A stretch of DNA of 64,000 nt from Bordetella sp. (GTDB taxonomy: Bacteria > Pseudomonadota > Gammaproteobacteria > Burkholderiales > Burkholderiaceae_B), in NCBI GenBank assembly GCA_022818765.1, contig CP063810.1, positions 802,397 through 866,396 on the forward strand. The letters run 5' to 3'. Both the position numbers and the translations under genes were made by a program. Below, piece after piece: positions 40,595 to 50,783 of this stretch (within the stretch, counting starts at the first letter, position 1; the number at the start of each line of letters is the position of its first letter). A model generated the notes under the pieces. That model searched no databases and was not told the origin of the DNA. It saw only the letters and a list, made by a program, of their open reading frames with translations.

Positions 40595-40772
40595 AATCGG
40601 AACACTGAATTGCAGACTTTAAAGTTTCAATAAAAATTAATAGAGAAATATAAAATATAGGTAAATTTTTTTGTTGTTTATATTGTATGTGACACGTACT
40701 TATGCTACGAATTGATTTCGTATTAACTACTGATTACTTTACCATCAATATTTATTTTTTTGGAGGAAATTT

Positions 40773-41825
40773 ATGGCCTTAGTCTCTATGCGTCAATTGC
40801 TTGATCATGCAGCTGAAAATAACTATGGAATACCAGCATTTAATGTAAATAATCTTGAACAGGTAAAATCTATTATGGAAGCTGCAAGTGAAGTTAATAG
40901 TCCTGTCATTATGCAAGCTTCTGCAGGAGCTAGAAAATATGCGGGTGAAACATTTTTAAAATATTTGATTAAGGCTGCTGTTGAAGCTTATCCTAACATA
41001 CCTATTGTAATGCATCAGGATCATGGTCAATCTCCGACAGTTTGTGAAACTGCCATCAAACTAGGATTTTCAAGTGTAATGATGGATGGTTCTTTGAAAG
41101 AAGATGGAAAAACTGTATCTGATTATGAATCAAATGTAAATGTAACAAAAACTGTTGTTGATATGGCTCATAAATTTGGTGTAAGCGTTGAAGGAGAATT
41201 AGGTTGTTTAGGTTCTTTAGAAACATTGAAAGGTGATAAAGAAGATGGACATGGGGCCGAAGGTCAACTTTCATTAAATCAATTACTAACTGATCCGGAA
41301 CAAGCTGTGGATTTTGTTAAAAAGACTAAATTAGATGCTTTGGCAATTGCAATTGGTACTAGTCATGGAGCTTACAAATTTACAAGAAAACCTACAGGTG
41401 AAATTTTATCGATTAATAGAATTAAAGAAATTAACTCTCGGTTACCTAATACTCATCTTGTAATGCATGGAAGTTCCAGTGTACCTCAAGAATTATTAGA
41501 TATAATTCGAAATTTCGGAGGAAAAATAAGAAATACTTATGGAGTACCAATTGAGGAAATTCAAAGAGCTATTAAATTTGGAGTACGCAAAATTAATATA
41601 GATACTGATATTCGATTAGCCATGACTGCTGCTATTAGAAAATTTTTTTATGAAAACCCTGAAAAATTTGATCCAAGAGATTATTTAAAACCAGCATTAT
41701 TAGCTGCAAAAAAAATATGTATGCAACGTTATATTCAATTTGGATCATTTGAAAAAGCAAGCAAAATAAAACCAGTAAGTCTTTCTAATATGGCGAACCG
41801 ATACTTAATTGCAAGTATGCATTAA
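40773..41825 (+). CDS. fba: Fructose-bisphosphate aldolase, class II
   Basis: This zinc aldolase interconverts fructose-1,6-bisphosphate and two triose phosphates. The 350 residues show [15 protein letters not shown] near the start and the zinc and catalytic region [37 protein letters not shown] and the phosphate-binding [11 protein letters not shown] follow. [16 protein letters not shown] lies near the C-terminus. The form resembles the Calvin-cycle-type class II enzymes common in betaproteobacteria. The start has a strong GGAGGAAA ribosome-binding site. Its 3' end faces the orphan dctP gene. Confidence 0.96.
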   Translation: MALVSMRQLLDHAAENNYGIPAFNVNNLEQVKSIMEAASEVNSPVIMQASAGARKYAGETFLKYLIKAAVEAYPNIPIVMHQDHGQSPTVCETAIKLGFSSVMMDGSLKEDGKTVSDYESNVNVTKTVVDMAHKFGVSVEGELGCLGSLETLKGDKEDGHGAEGQLSLNQLLTDPEQAVDFVKKTKLDALAIAIGTSHGAYKFTRKPTGEILSINRIKEINSRLPNTHLVMHGSSSVPQELLDIIRNFGGKIRNTYGVPIEEIQRAIKFGVRKINIDTDIRLAMTAAIRKFFYENPEKFDPRDYLKPALLAAKKICMQRYIQFGSFEKASKIKPVSLSNMANRYLIASMH

Positions 41826-41889
41826 TTAATCACTTATTAAGAGATAAGATAATATTTTTATTCTAATATATTATGTTTAACCAATTAGT

Positions 41890-42879
41890 TCATTGAAAAT
41901 AAATTTGAAAAGGTATAGCATCAATAAGTTTTTTATCAAATTTTTTATAATATTCATCATAAGCAGGTTTAACTGATTCTGCAAAAGCAGCTCGATCAAC
42001 TTCAATAACCTGCATTCCTTCTTTTTTAAGTTGTTCTACACCATTCTTTTCAATGTTATCAATGAATTCTCTCATGGTTGAACATGCTTCTTTTCCTGCT
42101 TTTTTGAAACTGATTTTTTCATCACTAGATAATTCATTATAAATCTTTGCTGAGATTAAAATCAAAGCTGGGGCGTACACATGACCTGTAAGAGCTAAAT
42201 ACTTTTGAACTTGTGATAATTTTGCTGATATTATGACTGATAATGGGTTCTCCTGACCATCAATAGAGCCTTGTTTCAAAGCAACAATCGCCTCATGCCA
42301 AGCCATAGGAGTAGGTAGAATTCCAATTTGATGAAAAGCAGCAATGTGAATTGGATTCTCAGTTGTTCTAATTTTTAGATTTTTAGCATCAATAGGATTT
42401 GTTACAGGTCGTATATTATTAGTTAAATGCCGAAAACCTTGTTCTCCCCAAGATAATGCAATTAGACCGCTAGATGAAAATCTTGAGAGTATATTTTGTC
42501 CAATTGGACCATCTAAAACTTCACGAGCATGTTGTAAATCACGAAGTAAAAATGGAATATCAAATACTCCGGTTTCAGGGACAAAATTTAAAATTTCACT
42601 TGTTGAAACAATCGCTAAATCTATTGTGCCTAACCTTAAACCTTCGACAACTTCACGTTCTCCTCCTAATGAACTATTGGCAAATTGCTCTACCTTAAAT
42701 TTTCCATTACTGGATAATTCAATAGATTTAGCTAAAGCATCAGCTCCTGCTCCATAATGAGAATTTATAGGTAAAGCATGCGCTATTCTTAGTTGTGTCT
42801 CTGAAAAGGCCACATAACCTGTAGTAAGATTTATCATGAAAAAAATAAAAAAAACGCAGGTGAGACAGGGTCTATGCAT
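41890..42879 (-). CDS. TRAP-type transporter substrate-binding protein (DctP family), orphan
   Basis: A periplasmic binding protein for C4-dicarboxylate-like or other organic acids. I chose the ATG at 42879, preceded by AGGAG, giving 329 residues with a signal peptide MHRPCLTCVFFIFFMINLTT ending near AFSETQLRIAH. Earlier in-frame codons would only lengthen the N-terminus. Family elements are ANSSLGGEREVVEGLRLGTID, the NLKIRTTENPIH region with the conserved carboxylate-binding Arg, and GSIDGQENPLSV. The membrane components DctQ and DctM are absent on both sides, so it either works with a distant permease or is a leftover. Confidence 0.9.
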   Translation of the reverse strand: MHRPCLTCVFFIFFMINLTTGYVAFSETQLRIAHALPINSHYGAGADALAKSIELSSNGKFKVEQFANSSLGGEREVVEGLRLGTIDLAIVSTSEILNFVPETGVFDIPFLLRDLQHAREVLDGPIGQNILSRFSSSGLIALSWGEQGFRHLTNNIRPVTNPIDAKNLKIRTTENPIHIAAFHQIGILPTPMAWHEAIVALKQGSIDGQENPLSVIISAKLSQVQKYLALTGHVYAPALILISAKIYNELSSDEKISFKKAGKEACSTMREFIDNIEKNGVEQLKKEGMQVIEVDRAAFAESVKPAYDEYYKKFDKKLIDAIPFQIYFQ

Positions 42880-43692
42880 TTGTCTACTCCTGAAAGTTAA
42901 AACAAAATTTTGATGGAAAAATAAAAAGAAAAGCAAAATAAAAATATTTTTCCTATATTATTCAGACCGCATTATCATAATAGCGGAGTTTTAAGTTTGT
43001 TTCTTATTAGTTTAGTTAAACATTATACTAATGCTCTAAACTCCATTTTTTATTGAAATATGCTTGAATATTAAATCTATATAACAGAATACTTTCTATT
43101 ATTTTTATGTTATTCATTTTGACAATTTGCATTGCATTCTGTGTAAATTTCAGTTTTTTTTAATCTAAACATCCATATTTTGGATAAAACACGATTAATT
43201 CCTGATGTTTTTTTACAACAATTTATACAATAGAACATATGATTATTACAAAGAAAATAAAATTAAAGAACACTTTATTGCAAGTTATTTGAACTAATTC
43301 ATATTGATTAAATACTAAAATTAGTATATCGAATTTTTTAACCAAACTTCTTTTGAATAAAGCTTATGATTAATTCTCTCAAGAGAATTATTGATTTTTA
43401 TTAAACTCAAATAGTAAAGATGTTACAAGAAGTTAATATATTCGATTTTTCTTGTCAAATTAGTGAATCGAATCAATTTCTATATAAGAAATTATCAAAT
43501 TATCATGTTGTACTAGAATAGTATGCCTAAACATATTTATGAATATACAGCACAAAAATTTAGATATTGTAATGTTTTTATCACAATTAATATTGATTGA
43601 AATGAATTAATAAGATCGCTGTTGATTTTATTTTTTTCTTAAAAAAGATTTAAAAGATTTTATTTCTTATTCATGTTTTAAAGCAAATTGTA
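42880..43692. other. Long AT-rich gap between divergent transporter genes
   Basis: This 813-base stretch lies between leftward dctP and rightward potF and is the longest gene-free segment. I see no recognisable coding frame or RNA gene. It contains a perfect 9-base inverted repeat (43371-43379 and 43382-43390) followed by T residues. A second repeat, ATTCGAT/ATCGAAT (43440-43446 and 43467-43473), spans 20 bases. It may hold the decayed remains of the missing dctQM or a regulator, plus two promoters. Confidence 0.5.
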
Positions 43693-44802
43693 ATGAAAGT
43701 TAAATTTAAATTAATTATTTTTATATCTTTAATGATTGCTGTAATGGTAATGTTTATTGCAATAACAAATGCCAAAGATAGAGTTGTGAATATATACAAT
43801 TGGGCTGAGTATAAAGCCCCGGACACTTTAACTGGATTTGAAAAAAAAACTGGAATTAGATTTCGCTACGATGTTTACGATAGTAATGATACATTACAAG
43901 CTAAATTACTAACTGGTAAATCTGGATACGATATTGTTGTTCCTTCTTCTCATTATGCTTCAAGGCAAATTCAGAATGGTTTTTTCCAGAAATTGGATAA
44001 ATCTAAAATTCCAAATTTACGTTATTTAGATAAAGATATTATGGCGTTAGTAGCTGAAATAGACCCTGATAATCTTCATGCTGTTCCCTGGGGGTATGGA
44101 ACAAATGGTCTAGGCTTTAATATAACTAAAGTTCGAAAAATATTAGGCAATGATATTGCTCTGGGAACATGGGACCTTCTTTTTAAACCTGAAAATGCTT
44201 CAAAATTAAAAGAATGTGGAATATCCATATTAGATGAAGCAGCGCAAGTTTTTCCAGCCGTTTTAAAATATTTAGGTAAAGATCCAAACAGCAGCAATCC
44301 TGATGATTATAAAACAGCTTTTAAAGTTTTAAAATCTATTAGACCTTACATTCGTCAATTTAGTTCATCTGGTTATATTGACGAATTAGTTGTAGGAGAT
44401 TTATGTATGGCTTACAGTTTTTCAGGTGATGTGATGATTGCTAGAAAACGAGCGAAAGAAGCTAAAAAAACTTATGAAATTCAATATTTCATTCCTGAAG
44501 GCGGATCCCCGGCATGGTTTGATTTAATGCTTATTCCTAAAGATGCACCTCATGTTGAGGAAGCACATACTTTTATCAACTATATGGAGACTCCTCAAGT
44601 ACATGCCGCTATTACTAACACAATGTTTTATCCAAATGCAAATAAGGAAGCTCGAAAATATGTAATGAGAGATATTGCAAATAATGCAATGATTTATCCT
44701 TCTGAAAATGCAGCAAAATCTCTTTATGTGATAAAAGTTCAACCTCCAAACATACAACGTTTACAAACTCGTTTATGGGCTGATTTAAAATCAAGTAAAT
44801 AG
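43693..44802 (+). CDS. potF: Putrescine ABC transporter, periplasmic binding protein
   Basis: PotF captures putrescine in the periplasm for the PotGHI importer. The 369 residues start with a signal or anchor helix (LIIFISLMIAVMVMFIAITNA) and then DRVVNIYNWAEYKAPDTL, the family opening. The ligand-site segments are VPSSHYASRQIQNGFF, VPWGYGTNGLGFN and LCMAYSFSGDVMIA, and the C-terminal ALPHVEEAHTFINYM-like region is present. It heads a four-gene operon in the standard potFGHI order. Polyamines are abundant in eukaryotic hosts, so retention fits a host-associated life. Confidence 0.93.
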   Translation: MKVKFKLIIFISLMIAVMVMFIAITNAKDRVVNIYNWAEYKAPDTLTGFEKKTGIRFRYDVYDSNDTLQAKLLTGKSGYDIVVPSSHYASRQIQNGFFQKLDKSKIPNLRYLDKDIMALVAEIDPDNLHAVPWGYGTNGLGFNITKVRKILGNDIALGTWDLLFKPENASKLKECGISILDEAAQVFPAVLKYLGKDPNSSNPDDYKTAFKVLKSIRPYIRQFSSSGYIDELVVGDLCMAYSFSGDVMIARKRAKEAKKTYEIQYFIPEGGSPAWFDLMLIPKDAPHVEEAHTFINYMETPQVHAAITNTMFYPNANKEARKYVMRDIANNAMIYPSENAAKSLYVIKVQPPNIQRLQTRLWADLKSSK

Positions 44803-44821
44803 GGGTGAGGAATTACCAATT

Positions 44822-45943
44822 ATGATTGATACTCGTCATTTTTCTATTCAACATACAGATGACCTACTAAAAATTGTTGAAGTTGTAAAAATCTACTGTG
44901 ATGTCATGGCAGTTAGATCAATTAATATGACAATCAAAAGGAATGAAATTTTTGCACTATTAGGTAGTTCAGGTTGTGGGAAGTCAACTCTGTTAAGAAT
45001 GTTAGCTGGGTTTGAAGATGTTACATCAGGCCAAATTCTACTCGATGGAGAAGATATTACAAATATTCCTCCATATAGACGACCAGTAAATATGATGTTT
45101 CAATCGTATGCATTATTTCCACATATGACCGTAGAAAATAATATTGCTTTTGGTTTGAAACAAGAAGGAGTAGACCGAAGTGAAATTCATGATCGTGTTT
45201 TTGAAGTTCTAGGTCTAGTACAGATGGGAGCTCATGCAAGGCGAAAACCAAATCAGTTATCTGGCGGACAACAACAACGTGTTGCATTAGCTAGAAGCTT
45301 AGTTAAACGTCCAAAGCTATTATTATTAGATGAACCTATGTCTGCTTTAGATAAAACAATTCGTCAAAAAACTCAGATTGAATTGACAAGAATTTTAGAA
45401 CAAGTTGGAGTAACTTGTATAATAGTTACCCATGATCAGGGAGAAGCTATGGTTATGGCTCATCGTTTAGCTGTTATGACAGAAGGACAAATTGTTCAAT
45501 GTGGAACTCCACAAGATGTTTATGCATTTCCTAATTCTCGTTTTGTTGCTGGTTTTATTGGTTCTACAAATTTATTCACAGGCACTATTATAATAGATGA
45601 ACCTGGAAGCGTTACAATTGAATGCGATGAGTTAATTAAGCCTTTATATGTTAATCATGGTATTAGCGAACCATTAGGGATGGAAGTGTATGTTTCTATT
45701 CGACCTGAGAGTTTACGTGTATCGCGTAATCAACCAACAAGTCAATTTAATTGGGCTCATGGTATGGTTAACCATATGGCTTGGATGGGAAATTATGCTT
45801 TATATCAAATTCGATTAGATTCTGGAAAAATAATTGAAATTAATTTACCTAGTTTAATTTTTTCAAAAATTGATGCTCCTGGTATCGAAGAAGAAGTTTT
45901 TGTGGAATGGGATTCCAATAGTGCAACAGTACTTACATCATGA
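44822..45943 (+). CDS. potG: Putrescine ABC transporter, ATP-binding protein
   Basis: PotG is the ATPase of the putrescine importer. The 373 residues have Walker A LLGSSGCGKSTLLRML (about residues 50-65), the Q-loop in MMFQSYALFPHMTV and the intact signature QLSGGQQQRVALARSL. Walker B is LLLLDEPMSALD and the H-loop VTHDQGEAMVMA. The C-terminal TOBE domain is around residues 290-370 (YVSIRPESLRVSRN). It starts 19 bases after potF with a GGGTGAGG site. Confidence 0.95.
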   Translation: MIDTRHFSIQHTDDLLKIVEVVKIYCDVMAVRSINMTIKRNEIFALLGSSGCGKSTLLRMLAGFEDVTSGQILLDGEDITNIPPYRRPVNMMFQSYALFPHMTVENNIAFGLKQEGVDRSEIHDRVFEVLGLVQMGAHARRKPNQLSGGQQQRVALARSLVKRPKLLLLDEPMSALDKTIRQKTQIELTRILEQVGVTCIIVTHDQGEAMVMAHRLAVMTEGQIVQCGTPQDVYAFPNSRFVAGFIGSTNLFTGTIIIDEPGSVTIECDELIKPLYVNHGISEPLGMEVYVSIRPESLRVSRNQPTSQFNWAHGMVNHMAWMGNYALYQIRLDSGKIIEINLPSLIFSKIDAPGIEEEVFVEWDSNSATVLTS

Positions 45944-45972
45944 AAAAATTTTCCATAGGAAAATAACTTAAC

Positions 45973-46866
45973 ATGATTTCTTTTAAAAGAATTATAGTTA
46001 TAGGTCCACCGTTTTTTTTATTGATTTTATTTTTATTTATTCCTTTTTTGTTAATTTTAAAAATTAGTTTGTCTGAAGTGGAATTTGGAATACCTCCTTA
46101 TTCTAATTTGACAAAATTCTCTGATGGTATTTTTGAATTAACCTTTAATTTGCGTCATTACAGTTCTCTTATTACTGATTCTTTATATCTCTTAACTTAC
46201 TTAAATTCTATAAAAATGGCATTAATCACAACTATCTTCTGCATTATAATTGGATATCCAATGACATATTGCATTGTAAGATCCTCACCATTTATGCGAA
46301 ATATATTTTTGCTTGGTATTATTTTGCCATTTTGGTCCTCACTCCTTTTAAGAGTCTATGCATGGGTAGGTATTTTAAGAAATGATGGTTTATTAAATAA
46401 ACTTTTAATGAACCTAAATATTATCAATGTGCCTTTTGAAATATATAGAACCGATTTAGCTGTTTATATTGGCATGATATATGCCTATTTGCCGTTTTTT
46501 ATATTGCCATTATATGCAGTATTAATAAAAATAGATTTACGTTTATTAGAAGCAGCATATGATCTTGGAGCTCGTCCATATCAAGTTTTTTTGAAAATTA
46601 TTATACCTCTTTCAAGGTCTGGAATCTTAGCTGGTGCGATGTTGGTTTTTATTCCTGCTATTGGCGAATATATTATTCCAGAAATGCTAGGGGGAGCTAA
46701 TACACACATGATGGGAAGGCTTATGTGGACTGAATTTTTTAATAATGCTGATTGGCCAATGGCTTCTGCTATAACTTGTACAATGTTATTGATCTTTATA
46801 GTGCCAGTTGTTTTTTTTCAAAAGAATACTTTTAAGCAAAAAATCAATAGAAAAATATATTTGTGA
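45973..46866 (+). CDS. potH: Putrescine ABC transporter, permease PotH
   Basis: The 297-residue inner-membrane permease has six helices. The first starts at about residue 10 (VIGPPFFLLILFLFIPFLL). The EAA loop that docks the ATPase reads EAAYDLGARPYQVFLKIIIPLSRSG (in two overlapping parts, about residues 195-219). IGEYIIPEMLGGANTHMMG is typical of PotH/PotB. The last four bases overlap potI as GTGA, so the two permeases are translationally coupled. Confidence 0.94.
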   Translation: MISFKRIIVIGPPFFLLILFLFIPFLLILKISLSEVEFGIPPYSNLTKFSDGIFELTFNLRHYSSLITDSLYLLTYLNSIKMALITTIFCIIIGYPMTYCIVRSSPFMRNIFLLGIILPFWSSLLLRVYAWVGILRNDGLLNKLLMNLNIINVPFEIYRTDLAVYIGMIYAYLPFFILPLYAVLIKIDLRLLEAAYDLGARPYQVFLKIIIPLSRSGILAGAMLVFIPAIGEYIIPEMLGGANTHMMGRLMWTEFFNNADWPMASAITCTMLLIFIVPVVFFQKNTFKQKINRKIYL

Positions 46867-47669
46867 ATAAACTCAATAAATACTTACATATATTAATTCT
46901 TTTTTTAGGCTATAGTTTTTTGTATGTTCCATTAATTAACCTAATAATTTTTTCATTTAATGATGCTTCAATTGTTACATCCTGGACCGGATTCTCTTTT
47001 CGATGGTATATTTGTTTATATCAAGATAAAGAATTATTACAATCAGCTAAATTGTCTTTGGAAATAGCAATTCTCAGTGCAACAGCTGCCGTGATTATTG
47101 GAACATGGGCCTCATATGTATTAATTCATGTGGGTCGATTTAGAGGATTTCAATTATATTTAGCTATGCTGAATGCTCCTTTGGTTATACCTGATGTTGT
47201 TTTAGGTATAGCTTTACTTTTAATGTTTATTGAGATTCGAAACTGTATAGGATGGCCATTTGAAAATGGTTTTTTTACAATTTGGATCGGACATATAATA
47301 TTATGTATAGCATTTGTTTCTGTTATTGTGCAAGCGAGAGTTCATGAATTAGATTCTTCTCTAGAAGAAGCAGCTTTAGATCTTGGTGCAAAACCTTTAA
47401 AAGTATTTTTTAATATTACGTTACCTTTAATATATCCAGCTCTATTATCTGCATGGTTATTATCATTTACATTATCTCTGGATGATGTTGTAGTAGCTTC
47501 ATTTTTATCTGGCCCTGGTGCAACTACTTTACCTATGACAATTTTTTCGCGTGTCCGATTAGGCTTAAGACCTGAAATAAATGCATTAGCTACAATTTTC
47601 ATTTTTTTAGTTGCGATATGTGTAATATTAGCCAGTCAATTTAATTTTAAATTCTTTAAAATTAAATAA
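46863..47669 (+). CDS. potI: Putrescine ABC transporter, permease PotI
   Basis: The 268-residue second permease of the importer forms the channel with PotH. Six helices are visible, and the EAA loop reads EEAALDLGAKPLKVFFNITLP (about residues 168-188). SLDDVVVASFLSGPGATTLPM is the conserved substrate-side segment near the C-terminus. It begins with GTG overlapping the potH stop. It completes a four-gene importer with every component present and uninterrupted. Confidence 0.94.
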   Translation: MNKLNKYLHILILFLGYSFLYVPLINLIIFSFNDASIVTSWTGFSFRWYICLYQDKELLQSAKLSLEIAILSATAAVIIGTWASYVLIHVGRFRGFQLYLAMLNAPLVIPDVVLGIALLLMFIEIRNCIGWPFENGFFTIWIGHIILCIAFVSVIVQARVHELDSSLEEAALDLGAKPLKVFFNITLPLIYPALLSAWLLSFTLSLDDVVVASFLSGPGATTLPMTIFSRVRLGLRPEINALATIFIFLVAICVILASQFNFKFFKIK

Positions 47670-47805
47670 TGATGATAAATTTATATAACAAAAGTGCATA
47701 TTTTTAATTATTAGTGAGATATTTATTACACAATCTTCGTCATTATAATTTTTTGTAAACATTTAATTTTCAAATTATAAAATAAAAATATGGATCATAA
47801 TTTAA

Positions 47806-49146
47806 ATGGATAATCAAATTTTTTTTCTGTTTTTAGCTGTATCTTTTCTTTTAATTATTTTGATTGCATTTTTTTTATGGTATCGATTTCAATTATCTAA
47901 TACTAATAATATCTCTATAACTGGTTTTATGGATGGTTTATCTCGTTTAGAAGTGAATATGCGAAATGAGTTTTCAGAATCAATGCATATAAATCGTTCT
48001 GAATTAATACAATCGCAAGAAAAATTACGAGAGATATTAATTAGAGATAATCAAAATGCTCGAATTGAGTTGGGAACAATTATGAGTCGATTTTCATCAG
48101 ACCTTTCAGAACAATTAAAAGGACTAATAGAAATTAATGATCGCCGCATGCAAGAAATTAGAGAAACCTTAGAAAAACGATTAAACGCATTACAAATTGA
48201 TAATGCAGCTCGCTTAGATGATATGAGACGCACAGTTGATGAAAAACTCCATATAACTCTTGAACAACGTCTTGGTGAATCATTTAGACTTGTTTCTGAA
48301 AGATTAGAAGCTGTACACAAAGGCTTGGGTGAGATGAGAAATCTTGCTGTAGGAGTTGGTGATCTTAAACGTGTACTAAATAATGTTAAATCTCGTGGTG
48401 TCTGGGGAGAAGTTCAATTAGCTAGACTTATAGAAGACAATATGACAGCTGATCAATATGGGAGAAATGTTAAACCAATTCCTGGAAGTGATGCCATTGT
48501 TGAATTTGCTATTCGTTTGCCAGGTAGAATAGATAATGATCTGCCTGTTTGGTTACCTATAGATTCAAAATTTCCTAAAGAAGAATATGAAAGACTTTGT
48601 GATGTTTTTGAGAATGCAGATACTGAATCTATAAAATTATCTGTGGCATCTTTAGCTAGAGCTGTTGAAGTTCAAGCTAGGTTGATAGCAAATAAATATA
48701 TATCTCCTCCTTATACAACAGATTTTGCTATTATGTTTTTGCCAACGGAAGGATTATATGCTGAAATTCTACGTTGTCCTGGATTGCTAGATAAACTTCA
48801 TAACATTAGAATTAATGTGGCTGGACCTAGCAATTTTGCAGCTTTACTAAATAGTTTACAAATGGGTTTCCGCACTCTTACTATAGAACGAAGATCATCT
48901 GAAGTATGGCAAATATTGCGAGCTGTTAAAACGGAATTTGGAAAATTTGGAGAATCTTTAGCTAGTGTTAAGAAAACTCTAGAAACAGCTAGTAGTAAAT
49001 TGGGACAAACTGAAGTGCGATCCCGTGCTATGCTGAAAAATTTGAAGACCTTAGAAGTTTTACCTGATAATTATCAAAACAATGATATTCAAGAAAAAAA
49101 TTCTGTTAAAAATGAGAAATCTTTTGATAATGTTTCTGAAAGATAA
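47806..49146 (+). CDS. rmuC: DNA recombination protein RmuC
   Basis: RmuC is a nuclease-fold protein reported to limit inversions at short repeats. The 446 residues have an N-terminal membrane helix (FFLFLAVSFLLIILIAFFLW), a long coiled coil (about residues 45-185) rich in Glu, Arg and Leu, and then the RmuC domain. Conserved segments in that domain are SRGVWGEVQLARLIED, LPVWLPIDSKFPKEEYERL, YTTDFAIMFLPTEGLYAEI and GPSNFAALLNSLQMGF. Its length matches the family. It stands alone between the pot operon and rpiA. Confidence 0.94.
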   Translation: MDNQIFFLFLAVSFLLIILIAFFLWYRFQLSNTNNISITGFMDGLSRLEVNMRNEFSESMHINRSELIQSQEKLREILIRDNQNARIELGTIMSRFSSDLSEQLKGLIEINDRRMQEIRETLEKRLNALQIDNAARLDDMRRTVDEKLHITLEQRLGESFRLVSERLEAVHKGLGEMRNLAVGVGDLKRVLNNVKSRGVWGEVQLARLIEDNMTADQYGRNVKPIPGSDAIVEFAIRLPGRIDNDLPVWLPIDSKFPKEEYERLCDVFENADTESIKLSVASLARAVEVQARLIANKYISPPYTTDFAIMFLPTEGLYAEILRCPGLLDKLHNIRINVAGPSNFAALLNSLQMGFRTLTIERRSSEVWQILRAVKTEFGKFGESLASVKKTLETASSKLGQTEVRSRAMLKNLKTLEVLPDNYQNNDIQEKNSVKNEKSFDNVSER

Positions 49147-49202
49147 AAAATTTATTCAAAGATAATCAACTTATAAATGTATTGTTTTTAACAATCTCTA
49201 TT

Positions 49203-49883
49203 ATGTTTACTCGCAAACAATTAAAGCAAAAAGTTGCAAATGCTGCAATTTTATTGATAAAGAAATTAATTCATCCTGACTTGGTCATTGGAATTGGAAC
49301 TGGGTCTACTGTAGATTTATTTATTGAATATTTATCTGATTTTAAAAATGATTTTTTAGGTGCTATAGCTAGTTCAGAACATACTGCTAGATGTTTAAAA
49401 TCGAATGGTATAAAGCTATTGAATTTAAATGATTTTACAAATATACCAATTTATATTGATGGAGCTGATGAAATAAATCATGAATTGCAAATGATTAAAG
49501 GAGGAGGAGGAGCGCTAACTCGTGAGAAAATTATAGCTTCAACAGCAAAATTTTTTGTTTGCATTGCTGATGAGAGCAAACTCGTAGATTATTTAGGGAA
49601 ATTTCCAATTCCTGTAGAGGTTATTCCAATGGCACGTGAATCTGTATCACGAGCATTGAAAGACCTTGGCGGCAAACCTACATTGCGGTCAGGGTATACT
49701 ACTGATAATGGTAATGTAATTATCGATGTAACTGATTTAAACACTGTTAAAGCTAAAAATTTAGAAGTTGTAATTAATAATATTGCTGGTGTTGTTGCTT
49801 GTGGTTTATTTTGCATTTCTGGCGCTGATTTAGTTTTATTGGGAACCCAAAATGGTATTCATCATATGAAACGGAACCCTTAA
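49203..49883 (+). CDS. rpiA: Ribose-5-phosphate isomerase A
   Basis: RpiA interconverts ribulose-5-phosphate and ribose-5-phosphate in the pentose phosphate pathway. I prefer the ATG at 49203 (226 residues) over a TTG 21 bases earlier, because MFTRKQLKQKVANAA matches the family start. Signatures are VIGIGTGSTVDLFI for phosphate binding, YIDGADEIN with the catalytic acid, IKGGGGALTREKI, and ADESKLVDYLGKFPIPVEV. The protein appears intact. No operon partner is obvious. Confidence 0.95.
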   Translation: MFTRKQLKQKVANAAILLIKKLIHPDLVIGIGTGSTVDLFIEYLSDFKNDFLGAIASSEHTARCLKSNGIKLLNLNDFTNIPIYIDGADEINHELQMIKGGGGALTREKIIASTAKFFVCIADESKLVDYLGKFPIPVEVIPMARESVSRALKDLGGKPTLRSGYTTDNGNVIIDVTDLNTVKAKNLEVVINNIAGVVACGLFCISGADLVLLGTQNGIHHMKRNP

Positions 49884-49964
49884 TTTAATTGCTAAATCTT
49901 GATTTTAAAAAATTAGGTCGAAAAGTACATTTCATCTTGTATAAAAGGCAATTATTGTACTAAA

Positions 49965-49980
49965 CACATCTGCTGATGTG
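49965..49980 (+). terminator. Possible weak terminator after rpiA
   Basis: CACATC-TGCT-GATGTG is a perfect 6-base stem with a 4-base loop, followed by GAGTGTTTTG. The stem is short and the T run interrupted, so it is only a possible terminator of rpiA or a leader element of phoU, whose start is about 40 bases downstream. Confidence 0.3.
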
Positions 49981-50018
49981 GAGTGTTTTGTTAGATCAAC
50001 AATACAGGAAACATAAAA

Positions 50019-50732
50019 ATGCCTAAGCATACCAATAAACAATTTGATATTGATTTGAAACATATATGTTCACAATTTTTACAAATGGGAGAAATTGTAA
50101 AAGTAATGATTGATGATGCAATTGAAGCTCTTGTCAATAGAGATATGAATCTTGTTAATATTGTTCGAGATCATGAGAAAAAAGTTAATCGTTATGAAGT
50201 AGAAATTGATGAGCAGATTAGTTATATTCTAGTTCGTCATCAACCTACTGCTATTGATTTACGGATGTTATTAGCTGTTTCAAAAATGTTGACTGATATG
50301 GAGCGTTCAGGAGATGAGGCGGAAAAAGTAGCAAATGCAGCTTATCGCATTCATGGAATTTATGGATCTGAATTTTATAATAGAGTTCCTACTACTGAAA
50401 TTCGAAAGATGGCTGGTAATGCAAGATTAATGTTAAAACGAACATTAGATGCTTTCATTAGGTTAGATCCTATTCAGGCTGCAGAAGTAGTGAGAAGTGA
50501 TAAAGAGGTAGATAAAGAATGGAAAGGCACACTTTTTAATTTAATTGCCTGCATGATAGAAGATCGACGAGCAATCTCACGTGCTACTAATATGATTTTT
50601 ATTGCACGTGCTTTAGAAAGAATAGGCGATCATGCAAAAAATATGTCCGAACGAGTTATCTATATGGTAAAAGGAGCTGATGTTCGACATACCGGAATTA
50701 AAAATACAGAACGTTTAGCTCGCGAAGGATAA
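50019..50732 (+). CDS. phoU: Phosphate-specific transport accessory protein PhoU
   Basis: PhoU restrains the PhoR-PhoB phosphate-starvation response through contact with the Pst transporter. The 237 residues form two three-helix repeats with metal-binding E/DxxxD motifs. MEGDEAEKVANAA-like segments are seen as DMERSGDEAEKVANAAYRIH in the first repeat and RALERIGDHAKNMSERVIYM in the second. pstSCAB and phoBR normally flank it, but none is in this window. It is therefore either regulated apart from them or a relic of a reduced Pho system. Confidence 0.95.
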   Translation: MPKHTNKQFDIDLKHICSQFLQMGEIVKVMIDDAIEALVNRDMNLVNIVRDHEKKVNRYEVEIDEQISYILVRHQPTAIDLRMLLAVSKMLTDMERSGDEAEKVANAAYRIHGIYGSEFYNRVPTTEIRKMAGNARLMLKRTLDAFIRLDPIQAAEVVRSDKEVDKEWKGTLFNLIACMIEDRRAISRATNMIFIARALERIGDHAKNMSERVIYMVKGADVRHTGIKNTERLAREG

Positions 50733-50783
50733 TTACTATATAAAGAAGATAGATAAAAAGTTCTATATGCTGTTTAATATATT

